Assembly: GCF_000499845.2 (NCBI RefSeq)
Contig: NW_027174144.1
Location: 17,976-81,975 of the forward strand
DNA: 64,000 nt
From: Phaseolus vulgaris
Lineage: Eukaryota; Streptophyta; Magnoliopsida; Fabales; Fabaceae
Direction of reading: 5' to 3'
Under the pieces are notes generated by a model. It saw only the letters and a list, made by a program, of their open reading frames with translations. It was not told where the DNA came from and did not search any database. The number at the start of each line of letters is the position of its first letter. The first letter of the stretch is position 1. Both the position numbers and the translations under genes were made by a program. Below, piece by piece: positions 45,043-56,879 of this stretch.

Positions 45043-46225
45043 GTGGAGGAATCGCTCCGTAGCACTCTCTGCCCTGTCTACGCGGCTGCGTCTTCTGCAG
45101 AATCACCCTCAGAACCTTCTCTTGCTTCTCCGAACGTGACCTGCAAAACACACAGACGGCGCCTCTAGCGGCCATTTGCACTCCGACGATCAAGTTAGTC
45201 CACAGAACCACCAAAGACTAGGAAACTAGTAATGTGTGTGAAAAACTCTTGCTCTCTGTTTTTTTCGTCTCTCCTCCCTTCACTCTCACCCTGATTCTCC
45301 CTTTTATCTCTCTTTCCCTGCTTCTGGGCATAACAGGATTCTGTTATGCTTTTCTGGCATGTGTCAGAACCCTGTTATGCTTTTCAGAGAAAGCGTACCT
45401 TCAGAATCAGCAGTGGGGAGCGTGAGAGTCTGTGCATGTCTGCGCGTCTCTGCGCTTGGCTGCGCCTGTCTGTACCTTCAGTGGTACGGAGTGCTCTTTT
45501 GTCTGGACCGCACCCCTCTCAGATGACGACACGTGGAGGCCTGCAACTCACATCTAACCACACACGTGTCACTTACTGGAAGGGCTCTAGCGCCTCTCTT
45601 TGTGTGCCTAAGTTACGCCCTTGCGGAGTAACTCAGGATGTTTCTCTTATCTGGGTAAATCGCATACTCTTAGGAGAACGTCGGGTGTGGATGGTCTAGG
45701 CATACTCACCAAACGTTGCTCTCTGTGTAGGCGACTTACCCTTCACGATGCCACGCACGTAATGGGTTGAGGGAATCACCAATCACCGACTGGCTTACTA
45801 GTTCCCTCAGGCCACTCTCGTGCATGATTCCCTGAGGTGTGCTCATGCGAGGTCCATGCGTAACGCTCTCGCTGGGAATCTCAGTCCCAGTTTAACTGCG
45901 TGTAACACGAGACCCCGATGACAATACACCCGATGACTGATCAGTGTTTATTCGCTTATCGCGTTCTGCCTCCAGGCGCGAGTCTGGGAACTGGTCTGCT
46001 GGTGGCCACTTGGCTACTGACCACCGATCACCATTCTGGGTGATCTATCCCCCGACCTCTCTGCCGCCTGATCTTTCGGTGGTAACTTGGTTACTGACCA
46101 CCGATCACCTCTCTTGGCGATCGTCCCCCCGACCTCTCTGCCACCTGGTCCACGTGTCACCCTTCGAGTGGTCCACGTGGTTCTCTGATGCTGACGTCAT
46201 CGACTACCGATGACCGATCGGATCA
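45043..46225 (-). repeat. Element E 3' LTR, missing 22 bp at its outer end
   Basis: It aligns with 56902-58083. The terminal 22 bases (ending GCCGGCAGGATCA in element sense) are absent and D/I minisatellite sequence follows directly, sharing GT at the join. Confidence 0.92.
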
Positions 46226-46240
46226 CAAGCCCCCCAGTCT
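46226..46240 (-). other. Polypurine tract of E
   Basis: On the minus strand it reads AGACTGGGGGGCTTG directly before the 3' LTR. Confidence 0.9.
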
Positions 46241-46555
46241 CGAGTCGAGAACTCGTTCTCAGCGAAGAGACTAAGTGATCGTGCCCTCAGTCCACGTGGC
46301 AAGTGGGGCCGCCTCACGTGCCACCTCACGTGCTGCTTCTTTAACGTTTGGACTTCTTTTCTTAATCTCGCGACACGTGGCCCCATCAACGGCCAGCGCT
46401 GTGCGTCGCTAGTGCTTCTCTTATTCAAATTGGCGCGCTCTTTCACTGTTCCTCCATCTTCTTCATTCGACTCCCAGACTCTCTGCGAACTTCTCCTCTG
46501 CGCACCCATCTTTCTTCAAATTCTCTGCTTCCCAAACTCTTGCGATCATCCAAAG
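46241..46555 (+). promoter_or_regulatory. Probable promoter and leader of the E accessory gene
   Basis: It lies between the polypurine tract and the 5'-UTR intron donor. It contains several CACGTG motifs (46292, 46316, 46327, 46375). No firm TATA box was seen, so the role is inferred from position. Confidence 0.42.
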
Positions 46556-46822
46556 GTATGGTTTTTCTTCTCCCTGACCCCTTTTTGGTCATCTTTACCG
46601 ATTGCATTTATCATTCTGGTTATCATGCATTCATCTTCTCTATTTCCCTCTCTCGAACCCGCGCTAGGGTTTTTCGTGCTCTTACCCTGGCTTCTGCTTC
46701 TTCTTCTTCTTCTTTTCATCTGGGCATCTCCTTCTCCTTTCCCCTTTCTGTTTTCACCGAAACATTCATCATTCCTTCTTCTCCCATTCATTCTGACTTT
46801 TTCGTTTTTCCTCCATTTGCAG
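46556..46822 (+). other. Candidate 5'-UTR intron of the E accessory gene
   Basis: Donor CAAAG|GTATGG and acceptor CCATTTGCAG|CTATCTCACG end ten bases before the ATG. The interior is T-rich, as expected for a plant intron, and the position matches A, B and I. Confidence 0.7.
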
Positions 46823-46832
46823 CTATCTCACG

Positions 46833-49065
46833 ATGGCTCGCTTGAAACAAACTACGCGCATCATCGCCTCTTCCTCTGGTGCACAACCTTCCGCGAGTGC
46901 GCCAGCCCCACCACCGCCTGTGGCTACCTCCTACCACGACAATGCCAGGGTCTACGAATGGGCTCCCCTGGCATTGCTCGCTGAAACCTCCACCCTGCTG
47001 CCTAAGGGTCATCTCACGTCCCTGCTAAGTCGCAACCCCGACGCGCCTTCCTGCTCCATCGACAGGGAGAATGACTTCAACATCCAGATCCGCATTCCTC
47101 CTCGAGGAATGCCTATCTGCGCGGATGACAGGGCCACCAATGGGGTGCCCTTCGTCTTCATCTACTCCGCCATTTTCAAAAGACTAAAGCTGCGCCTCCC
47201 TTTCACTTTCTTCGAAAAAAAGGTAATGATGGAGTTAAACGTCGCGCCCTGCCAACTCCATCCAAATGCCTGGGCCTTCATCCGGGCGTTTCAAATCCTC
47301 TGCAACTATTTCGGGCACAACGCCTCCGTGGACGTGTTCCTCTATTTCTTCGAAGCGAAGAACCCTGGGGACAGGTCCTGGGTCAGCCTGAACGGGGTTG
47401 CTGGGCGGGTGCTCCTGGGCCTGTACCAGCAATCCTTCAAAGATTGGAAGGGCAGATTCTACGTGATATCTGCTACCCCTCAAAGTCCAAGTCTGCTTGA
47501 GGGGTACCCCCTCTACTGGGTTCCTGGAGTTGAGTTCAAGAAATCCAGGGACCTCGAAGCCATGGCCCCTTATGAGCGCGAGCTGTGCGGGCTGCTCTTG
47601 GGGGCCAAGTACAATTCTGCTCGTCTCATCAAAGACGAGTTCGATGTGGTGGCCTTAAAGAAGTATATAGGTAGCTCTTCATTTCCCTCTTAGGATACCT
47701 ACACCTATCCATGCATGCTTTTAGGTGTTTTTTAACTTGCTTGCATATCTTGGTCATCTAACTCTTCCTTTTTCCATGTATGCAGACTCAATGTCGGGGA
47801 AGGACAGGAAGCTAGCTTTACTAGAGCTTGCCAAACGTAGGGGAGCCAAGGGCACTGGCTCCTCTTCCTCTACAACTGAGCCCATTGCAGCCCCCCCACT
47901 CTCGGTCGCGCCAGCTGGAGGCCCCGAGCAAGGGAAGAAAAGGAAAAGGCTGGTGAAGGCTTCCACTTCAACTGCTGCTGCTGCTGCCGCTTCGACTGAA
48001 GAGGAGAGCTCAGGCTCTCCTCTTGTACACCGCCAGAGGAAAAGATCAGCAGTTGAGGGGCCTCATCTCTCCAGCCTGGAGAGATTGAGGTGGTGGAAGT
48101 AGAGGAAGGGTCCCCTCCTCCCTGCGCTCAAACTGCCACAGAGCCCATCAACCCTCCTTCTCCAGGCCAGCAGTTGCCTCCAGCTTCCAAGCTGCCATCT
48201 TCCCCCCCAGCAGGCCAATCACCTGGTCCATCCGCTCATCCTGCTGGGGGTGCTTCTGCCCAAACTGGGGGTGCACCACCACCACTGCTGCCAATTCCTA
48301 CCGCCACTGCTGAACGTGGTGGGTCTAGCTCGCGCCCAAGCGCTTCTGGGGCCACCCACGAGAATTTCAGCAGGTTCATCACCCTAGTTCGACAGCTCAT
48401 AAGTAACCGGGAGCTCGTCGAGTGGAATGGTGACGAGGTTGACATGCACCTGGCAAGGCAGGTGGTGCTCTCTCTGGAATTCTCCACCCAACATCGCAAA
48501 CAAATAGCCCTGGATAAGAGGGTGAAGGAGCTTGAGCACGACAAGGAGTCACCGAAGTGACTTCGAAGCCGCTCAAGGGTCCGTTGAACTGATGCGAGGC
48601 ATGGTGGAGAAGGCTAGAAGGGAATACCTAGCGCAGGTCCAAGAGACCATCAAGACGGAGATCTTGATGGGGCAGATGGTGAGCTCTTTGGACTGCGAGG
48701 TGGTGGAGCTTAAGGCCGAGACTTCCTCCCTGCGCCAACAGAACACTCAGCTATTGGGGGAGCTCGAGTCCGCCAAAGAAGCAGCTGCTGCTGGGGAGAA
48801 AAGACTTGAGGAGGTGGCGGGCAAACTGTCTGAAGCTGCCTCCTCCCTTGCTGCCGTCACTACTGAGAGAGATGCTGCGGAGGCTTCAAAGCAAGAACTG
48901 GAGGTGGAGAAGGCTGATTTGATGAACGTGGGTGTTGATGCCCTTACAGACGGATTCGAGCTAGCACTCGAGCAAATCAAATGCGTTCTCCCCGACCTGG
49001 ACCTCTCTCAGTTCAGCATCTACCATGAAGTGGTGGATGGAAAGCTCATCCCCCCTGCCCCTTAA
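46833..49065 (+). pseudogene. Opposite-strand accessory gene of E
   Basis: Exon 2 (46833-47670, 279 codons plus one base) is open: MARLKQTTRI, then DNARVYEWAPLALLAETSTL, LPFTFFEKKVMMELNVAPCQ, SVDVFLYFFEAKNPGDRSWV and QQSFKDWKGRFYVIS. The phase-1 intron (47671-47785; GTAGCT...ATGCAG) joins in frame to DSMSGKDRKLALLELAKRRG. Exon 3 has KKRKRLVK, alanine- and proline-rich stretches and a coiled coil, ending YHEVVDGKLIPPAP. Two indels break exon 3: a lost G in a G run near 48058 and a two-base loss near 48553. The core is clearly homologous to the family 1 protein, though much diverged. Confidence 0.85.
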
Positions 49066-49980
49066 GCCCTTTTTTTCTCTGTAAATTTAGCTTCTGCACA
49101 GTTTTTCTTTGCACTTTTGAACTGTATAAGACTTGGCTATGAATGTAATATCCCAATGCTTCTTTCTTGCGTAAGTTTCTTCTTTTGCATTCTCTTTGAA
49201 CTTCACTTATCTTTATGTGCGCGACTAGCTAGCTTAGGTTCAGCGCGATCTTGGGCTTTACCTTTCCTTTCGCACACGACTAAGTGTTAACCAACTTAGG
49301 CTTAGCGCGATCTTGAGCTTCGTCTTTCACTTTGCGCACGACTAAGTGTTAACCAGCTTAGGCTTAGCGCGATCTGCTTCTCTTATTCTTTTGCTTCTAC
49401 TTGATCACAACTAGCTATTCCCTCAGCTTGGTGTTTAACAGTCCTCGTGCGCTGCTTCGCACCCCTAGCCAATTACTGACGACTCATCAGTGATCGTTCT
49501 TTAGTCTTTACTTAGCTTTCCCTGTCGCTCTAGCGCTAAGTGCATAAAGGACTTTGACATCGATCGCTCAAGGTGATGCCTCGTCTTGGGGAAAGAAAAG
49601 TGTTTCTCGCTAACCCCTCTTACTTTCCCCAAGGTCATCACCCTTTGGCGGGTTGAGTCGTTCATTCCTTGCCTCACTCCTGGGGTGAGAAGGGTTTCGG
49701 ACTAAGAGTCTTACTGGGCCAATATTGGTGTATGCCAAGTGGGTAAGGACGTTTTGTCAAAACCTTTCCTTTCCCTCCCTTGGTCTTACTAGCACCCCTG
49801 GCTTTTCAAACCTCTAACTGCTTGCGCTCACACCTGGGGTGAGGAAGACTTAGATCGGTGCCAGTACTTGCGCCTAGGGCAAGTAGGACCTAACCAATCA
49901 CCTGCACTTGCACCTGGGGCAAGGAGGATTTTAACTTTAATACTTGAGCACACTTGATATGCTGGAAATTTTTCTTTAAC
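49066..49980 (-). repeat. Element E spacer with a 62-bp tandem array
   Basis: About two and a half units carrying GCACACGACTAAGTGTTAAC and CTTAGCGCGATCT lie at 49218-49380. The rest (49550-49960) has looser GGGGTGAGGAAG and CCTGGGGCAAG units. No gene is seen. The same array occurs inverted in J at 61570-61710. Confidence 0.75.
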
Positions 49981-49981
49981 T

Positions 49982-50028
49982 GGGTGGCCTCTTTAAAAAC
50001 CCTCCTTAGGGAAAAGAGTGCCCCCTTG
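49982..50028 (-). other. Conserved post-pol block of E
   Basis: The minus strand reads GGGGGCACTCTTTTCCCTAA then GGAGGGTTTTTAAAGAGG, nearly the family 1 sequence although the LTRs of these families differ. Confidence 0.8.
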
Positions 50029-50098
50029 TCTGTTCAACTGTTTCCACCACATACAAAGCATGTGTCTTTTAGCGCGAGAACGCCATTACTGTACAACT

Positions 50099-53000
50099 TT
50101 AACTGAAATAAAATTTTAAATGGGTGGCGTTCCACGTTCTAGGGATTGCTCCTCCTTCCAAAGTCTCTAGGCGATAGGCTCCGTTCTCCAATGTCTCCAC
50201 CACTCTGTACGGGCCTGTCCACTTTGGGGATAACTTGTTCTGCATGTCATTCTGATGCGCCTTTCTCATCACCAAATCACCTTCCTGGAAGCGCCTGGGC
50301 CTCACTTTAGAGTTGTGCCTCCGCTCTACTCTTCTCTTCACAGCTTCAGCACTGACTCTGGCCTCTTCTCGCACTTCGTCTAGCAGATCCAGATTCACCT
50401 TACGCTCTTCATTGGACTCTTCAGCAACGAAGTTCAAGAATCTGGGGGAGCTCTCCTGTATCTCCACAGGAATCATGGCGTCTGTCCCATAGACAAGGCT
50501 GAAGGGTGTCCCATGGGTGCTGGACTGTGGGGTGGTGTGATAAGACCATACAATTCTGGGGACCTCCTCTGCCCAGCCTCCTTTGGCCTTGTCTAGTCTT
50601 CGCTTCAGCCCCCTGAGCAGCACTCGGTTTGCTGACTCCACCTGCCCATTGGGTTGTGGGTGCTCCACTGATGCGAAGACCTGTTGTATCTTTAACTCTT
50701 CACACATCTTCCTCGGCTGATGACTTGTGAACTGGGTGCCATTGTCGGAAACCAGCCTCTTGGGTATTCCGAAGCGGCAGACAATGTTCTTCCAGACGAA
50801 GTGTTCAACTTTCTGTGCGGTGATGTGTGCGACTGGCTCTGCCTCCACCCACTTGGTGAAATACTCGATGGCCACGATGAGGAACTTCATCTACCTTGTC
50901 GCCAGGGGAAAGGGTCCTAAGATGTCAATCCCCCATGTATGGAATGGCCACGGGCTATGGATGGACCTCAACTCCTCAGGGGGTGCCTTGTGCCAGTCTG
51001 CATGCAGTTGACACTGTTTGCATCGCTGAGCAAACTTTATGCAATCTTCCTTCAGCTTTGGCCAGTAGTACCCTGCGCGGAGTACTCTACTTGCCAAAGC
51101 GCGACCACCTACGTGGCTTCCGCACACCCCCTCGTGCAGCTCTGACATGAGCCTGGTGCATTGCTCGCCGTGTACACAGATCTGCACAGGGTGAGAGAAT
51201 CCAAATCTAAATAGGCTTCCATCTATAAGAGTAAACTTACTTGAACCCTTCTTTATTCTTTTTGCCTCTGCCAGATCGAGCGGGAGTACACCATCTTCTA
51301 AGTATAGCTGGTATGGCGTCATCCAGGTGTCGGGTTCCTTCTCCGCATGGACCTCCATCAACTCCTCGGTCTTTGAGGGTCGCGATCTCACCCTCGGTGC
51401 TCTTAGCGTTTCTTGGGTCAACGACCGATGACCGATCGTTAGACGCTCCATTGACTTGCATACATGGAGCACCTGGTTGTCTGATACGAACGGGCGCGGC
51501 ACCTTCAGGGTCTCCTGAATGACGGTCCTCTGCTTCCCCCCCTTGCCTGAGCTGGCCAGCTTAGCAAGCAGGTCTGCTCGGGCATTTTGCTCTCTTGGCA
51601 CGTGCACTAACTCAAACTCGGCGAAGGACGTCTTCAGGAGCTGCACATACTCCAGGTAGGCTGCCATCTGGGGATCCTTTGCTTGGAACTCCCCCGTAAC
51701 CTGCCCGGTGACCAGTAACGAATCGCTCTTGGCCAGCAGATTTCTTGCTCCCATTTCTCTTGCTAGCAACATTCCTGCGATCAGGGCCTCATACTCCGCC
51801 TGATTGTTGCTAGCTTTGAAGGCAAAGGGGAGGGACTTCTCGATCAGTACCCCATTTGGTCCTTCCAGGATGACTCCAGCGCCGCTTCCCTGCTGATTAG
51901 AGGAGCCATCCACCGATAACACCCATCGGAAATCTAGCCCTTCTGCAGGTGTCGCGATTGATGATAGCTCGACTACAAAGTCCGCGAACACCTGCCCCTT
52001 GATCGGTCCTCGGGGCTCGTACTGAATATCAAATTCTGACAATTCTACTGCCCATTTGACCATCCTGCCTGCTACATCAGGTTTCTTCAATACGTTCTGG
52101 ATAGGCAGATCAGTCATTACCACCACTGTGAAGCTGTGGAAGTAATGCCTGAGTCTTCTGGCTGAAAACACCACCGCCAGAGCAGCCTTCTCGAGGGCTT
52201 GGTACCTCGTTTCAGGGCCTTGCAGCACTTTACTCACGAAGTAAACAGGCCTCTGGGCCTGGTTCTGCTCTTGCACCAGGACCGAGCTGACTGCTCTCTC
52301 CGTCACAGCAAAATATAGACGAAGAGGGATGCCTACCTGGGGTTTTCGCAAGACTGGTGGGCTCGCCAGGTACCCCTTTAACTTGATGAAGGCCTCCTCG
52401 CACTCCTGTGTCCAGAGAAATCTGCTATTGCGTTTGAGACACTAGAAGTATGGGTGACCTTTCTCCCCTCCAGCGGACATAAACCGAGACAGAGCTGCCA
52501 AGCGACCGGTGAGCTGCTGCACCTCCTTCACCGTCGTTGGGCTCCTCATTGCCACGATCGCCGCACACTTCTCCGGATTAGCTTCGATTCCCCACTCTGT
52601 CAAGAGGAAGCCCAAGAACTTCCCAGCCTCTACACCAAAAATGCATTTCTCAGGGTTGAGCTTCAGCCTGTACTTGGCAATGGTGGTGAATAGCTCTTCC
52701 AGATCAGCTGCATGATGCTTCTTCTCTTGGGACGTAACCACCATGTCATCTACATAGGCGTGCACGTTCCTTCCCAGCATGGGCGAGAGCACCCTATCCA
52801 TGAGCCGCTGGTAGGTAGCCCCCGCATTCTTTAACCCAAATGGCATGACCTTGTAGCAATAGCAAGACCGTTCCGTCATAAACGCAGTCTTGCATTCATC
52901 CACTGGGTGCATCCGGATCTGGTTATACCCCGAGAAAGTGTCCAAGAAGCTGAGTAGCTTTCCCCCCGAGGCGCTATCAACTAGAGCATCTATACTGGGT

Positions 53001-56000
53001 AAGGGGTAAGAATCCTTGGGGCACGCCTTGTTGAGGTCAGTGAAGTCCACGCACATTCTCCACTTGCCGCTTGCCTTTTGAACCAGCACCACATTCGCTA
53101 GCCACTCGGGGTACTGGATTTCTCTGATGTGCCCTGCGGCAAGGAGCTTCTGCGCTTCGTCGTGGATCACCTTTCTCTTTTCCTCGTTGAATTTCCTTCG
53201 CCTCTGTCGCACAGGTCGAACCATGGGGTCCATCGACAGACGATGGCAGAGGAAATCGGGGTCGATTCCTGGCATGTCGGATGCTGACCATGCGAAGGTA
53301 TTCATGTGCTTCTCAATCACACCCATGATCAGCCTTCGCTCTTCTTCAGCGAGGGATCCTCCTAACTTGAACTTTCTTCCCCCGACGTCCACTTCGACCC
53401 AACCTTCAGCTGGGTGGGGCCTTCTCTCACTGGCGATGACCGCCCTCGCGATCCCTGACTCGCGAGGAGTGATCGCGCCTTCCTCTTCTTCTTCGACTTG
53501 GGCTACCTGGGAGTCCCCCACCGCAGCATCCTCCATCCTCTGAGCGTTCTGTGTCTCCCTGACCATCGATCGCTCTTCGCGCACGCCTGGTGGTGGTTTT
53601 GTGGTGACGTGGCACACACTTCTCTTCTGCTTCAAACTGTTCTCATAACAGCGTCTTGCCTCAGCCTGATCCGACTTGATGGTTATCACGGTCCCCTCCA
53701 TCGACGGCAGCTTCAACTTCATATGCCTTGTCGACAGTATCGCGCCCAGTCTATTGAGTGTTGACCTCCCCAACAAGACATTGTACGCAGAAGGGGCGTT
53801 CACCACCAGGTACTTTATCTTTTCAGTGCGGGCTGTCGTTCCGTTAGTGAACGTTGTCCTCAGCTCAATGTATCCCCGCACCTCTACCTGATCTCCTGCA
53901 AAACCGTAGAGACAACCGGTGTACGGTCTTAACTGATCAGGGGACAACTGTAGCTTGTTGAATGTTGGCCAGAACATGACATCCGCCGAGCTTCCTTGAT
54001 CTACGAGTACTCTATGCACTCGTCTTCCTGCCGTGATGAGAGAAATGACCACAGGGTCGTTGTCGTGCGGGACAACGTCCCGTAGGTCAGCTTTCCTGAA
54101 GATAATGTCCACTTCAGGGTAATGACTCTCATTCACTGCATCTACCGCCATCACCGATCGAGTGTATCTCCTTCTTTGTGAAGTTGTGTGTACCGTCCCG
54201 TATCAGGGCGTTGACTAAGTCAAGGTCAAAGTCAACAACTGGAAAGTCAAAGTCAGCTCGAGGTGTCGCCCAGATGTAGAGACGCCAAGAGGAAGCGTCG
54301 CCAAGGCAGGACAAGACGTCGCTAAGGCAAGGCGTCGCCTAAGCGAAGGCGTCGCCTAGAGGAAGGCGTCGCCTAGGTGAAGGCGTCGCCTAGGTGAAGG
54401 CGTCGCCCGGGTGAGGGCGTCGCCAGATTAAACAGTGTAAAAGCAAGGCAATCACGGTGTGGTTCCCCGATACCCATGGGTAGGAAAGACCATGGAGGGA
54501 GCGACGTCGTGGGAAAGCCTCAGGTCCCGATATCTCAGGAAAGTGATAAAGAGAAGGAAAAGGTGGCTCCAAGGCCATAGTAATAGTACCAGTGAAGGGC
54601 AGCCTGACTCGCGAAGTACCCCTGCCGCCCCAGAGACGCCTTCGGGACAGATACGACCCAAGAGGAAGGTCACGCCCAGGATAACCGGGTGCAGGGTGTG
54701 AGAGGAAGGCAGATACGCTCTCAGAGTAAGTGGCTAGATACTTGGGGGCATGAGTTGGCACCCAAAAAGCCACCCCTAGCGCAGTAGCACTCCCAAGCAG
54801 GAGGACGCACACGTAGAAACGTCCCCAGATGGGCAGAAACGCCCCCAGATGGGGTCAAGGCGTCGTGAGGCCCTCCACGTATATGACAGCAATGCCGGAA
54901 TAGAAACGCTCTCTAGTCAGGTGCCAGGTAATTAAAGATATTCAATACAGTTTCCCTTTTTGGCATTCAGGTACTATTATGGCTCCCAAGCGTTTCAACG
55001 TCTTAAATGCGCTACGTTTCATAATTAAGCGCTTTAATGAGCGCGTTACGTTTGAGTTTAAAAGCGCTTTAAGGCGCTTTAAATGCTGGGGGCAGTTTAA
55101 ATAGCGCGGAGAATGTCGGAAAAAGGGTTGGAACCTTTGGCAAATTTACGAGAGACTCTCTGGTTGCTTGCCCGTGCTTTAGGATTACGTACAAGTGACT
55201 GGAGAATATTTTCGCCTGAAGGAGACAACACACACACATATACACAGTTCTTTTACCACCCTTCAGAGTGCCACACGCGGTGCTCAGATACGTGGGTGGA
55301 CAGTTTTTTGGTGTTTCTTGCTGGCTGACTTGAGCGTCGGAGTGCAAACGGCCGCTAGGGCGCCTCTTTGTCCTCTTTTTTGCAGGAATTTGCAGGCAAC
55401 TAGTGGGAAGGAGATCTTAGCTGACGATTGAGGCCACGCACGAAGACGTCCAGGTCAACCGGACGGAACACTGTGCATCCCCCACCAGAGAAGCCTCCCG
55501 CGATCGTCTGCACTTCCCCATGCACAGGGACTTCATGCTGTTGTTCTCCAGTCTGGGATCCTGACGCGCGATTACCCTGCGGCTCACGCAGATAATCTGC
55601 TAGAAAACCAGACTTCACCAACTCTGCCAGTTGGTGTCCCAGCGCCAAACAGGAATGAAGCGTATGGCCAAAGGCCTGATGAAACTCACACCATTCATTC
55701 TTCTTCCTTCCAAGTACCTTATCTATCTTCTCTGGTACTCGTAGTCTTTCTGCTACGGCAGGAAGGGCGATGAGATCTGCCAATCCCACCATGAAGTTGT
55801 ATCTCGGGGGTGCGTTATTCTCCCTTGCACACCCCCTGCTCTGGTCTTTGCCTGGTGCATAGGGACGAGGTTTTTCCCGCACCTTCTTCCCCTCCTTGGC
55901 CTCATGCACCCTTGCTTGCTGTGGCTTTCCTTGCCCTCCACGCGGTCTGGGTGGTGCAGCACTTCCCCTTTTCTCAGAAACCTCTGTTTCCGCCACTATG

Positions 56001-56782
56001 TGCGCCACCGCACGTCGTCGAATCTCTGCAAAGGTGCTGGGATGGCTCCTGATGAGAGACTCGCTGAAAGGGCCAGGCAGCACTCCCTTCTTAAACGCGT
56101 GCACCAACATATCTTCATCTTTGCTGGGCAGTCTAACCACTTGTGCTCCAAAGCGATTGAGGTAGTCCTTCAGCGACTCCCCCTGGTACTGGCGCACGTC
56201 GAACAGATCGTAGGACATCACTGCAGGTGCCTTGTTGACGATGTACTGCTCAGTGAAGAGCTTTGAGAACTGAGAGAAAGACGTGATGTGTCCTTCTGGT
56301 AGGCTTACGAACCACTCCATGGCGATTCCGCTGAGCGTACTCATAAACATTTTGCAGTAGACAGCGTCTGAACCCCCAGACAACATCATCTGGGTGTGGA
56401 ACGCCGTCAGATGCGCATCCGGGTCTTCTACCCCCTTGAACGATGCCTTGACCCCCACCAGGTTGGGAGGCACCATGGTTCCCATGATCTCAGGGGAGAA
56501 TGGCATGGGGAACGCTCTTGGAGGTGAGGGCATCCTAGACACCCTTTCGTCAACCACGTGTTCCCTTTGCGCTTGCAGCGTCCTTCTCAACTCCTCATTG
56601 ACGCGATTCAGCTCGTCGTTCCTGCTTTGCGACGCAGCTAACTCCGTCTGCATCCTCTCTTGTTCAACCTTTGACGCTGCGGCGTTATCCTGCAACGTGC
56701 GCACCATTTCCAGGACCTGCGCCATTGTCACAGCTCCTTCGTCAGCGGATGGCGCAGGCGATGCCTGTTTGTGTCTAGGCAT
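50099..56782 (-). pseudogene. gag-pol: Element E gag-pol, split by a solo LTR, with two TAG stops
   Basis: The ATG at 56782 gives MPRHKQASPAPSADEG. Gag (VYCKMFMSTLSG) and the finger-like CEFHQAFGHTLHSC precede the F2 insertion (54189-55470). Downstream are protease VLVDQGSSADVMFW, RT with intact HAYVDDMVV, RNase H, archaeal RNase H (SVDGSSNQQGSGAG) and integrase (GIDILGPFP, SDNGTQFTS, NGQVESANR), ending at 50099. The insertion plus duplicated target is 1287 bases, a multiple of three, and both sides are in the same frame. Stops: TAG 52444-52442 (PYF*CL, CAG in B) and TAG 50893-50891 (LATR*MKF, CAG in B). There is no frameshift, so this is the least damaged polyprotein. Confidence 0.93.
54189..55470 (+). 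repeat. F2: family 3 solo LTR inside E gag-pol
   Basis: At 1282 bp it starts TGTACCGTCCCG and ends GACGGAACA, like the F1 LTR. It has GGCGTCGCC units (54288-54425) and CGCTTTAA-type microrepeats (55005-55085). There is no internal domain, only a single LTR. It is flanked by TTGTG (54184-54188) and CTGTG (55471-55475), a 5-bp target duplication with one substitution. The undisturbed site in C/J reads CTGTG. Confidence 0.9.
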
Positions 56783-56879
56783 CTTTCTCTATCAAGGAAA
56801 CTGATAAAACTCTGGTAAGCTTTAAAACTGTGGTATATATGGGACAACGATTCACTCGTGCCCCACGGTGGGCGCCAAA
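56783..56879 (-). other. Element E leader with primer binding site
   Basis: On the minus strand TGGCGCCCACCGTGGGGCA occupies 56877-56859, two bases inside the LTR. The leader to the gag ATG is short, as in C/J. Confidence 0.78.

Noticed and set aside
45234..46213. Frames in the E LTR repeated at 57091-58071
   Set aside because: They are repeated only because the two LTRs are copies. No conserved start, domain or codon pattern is seen.
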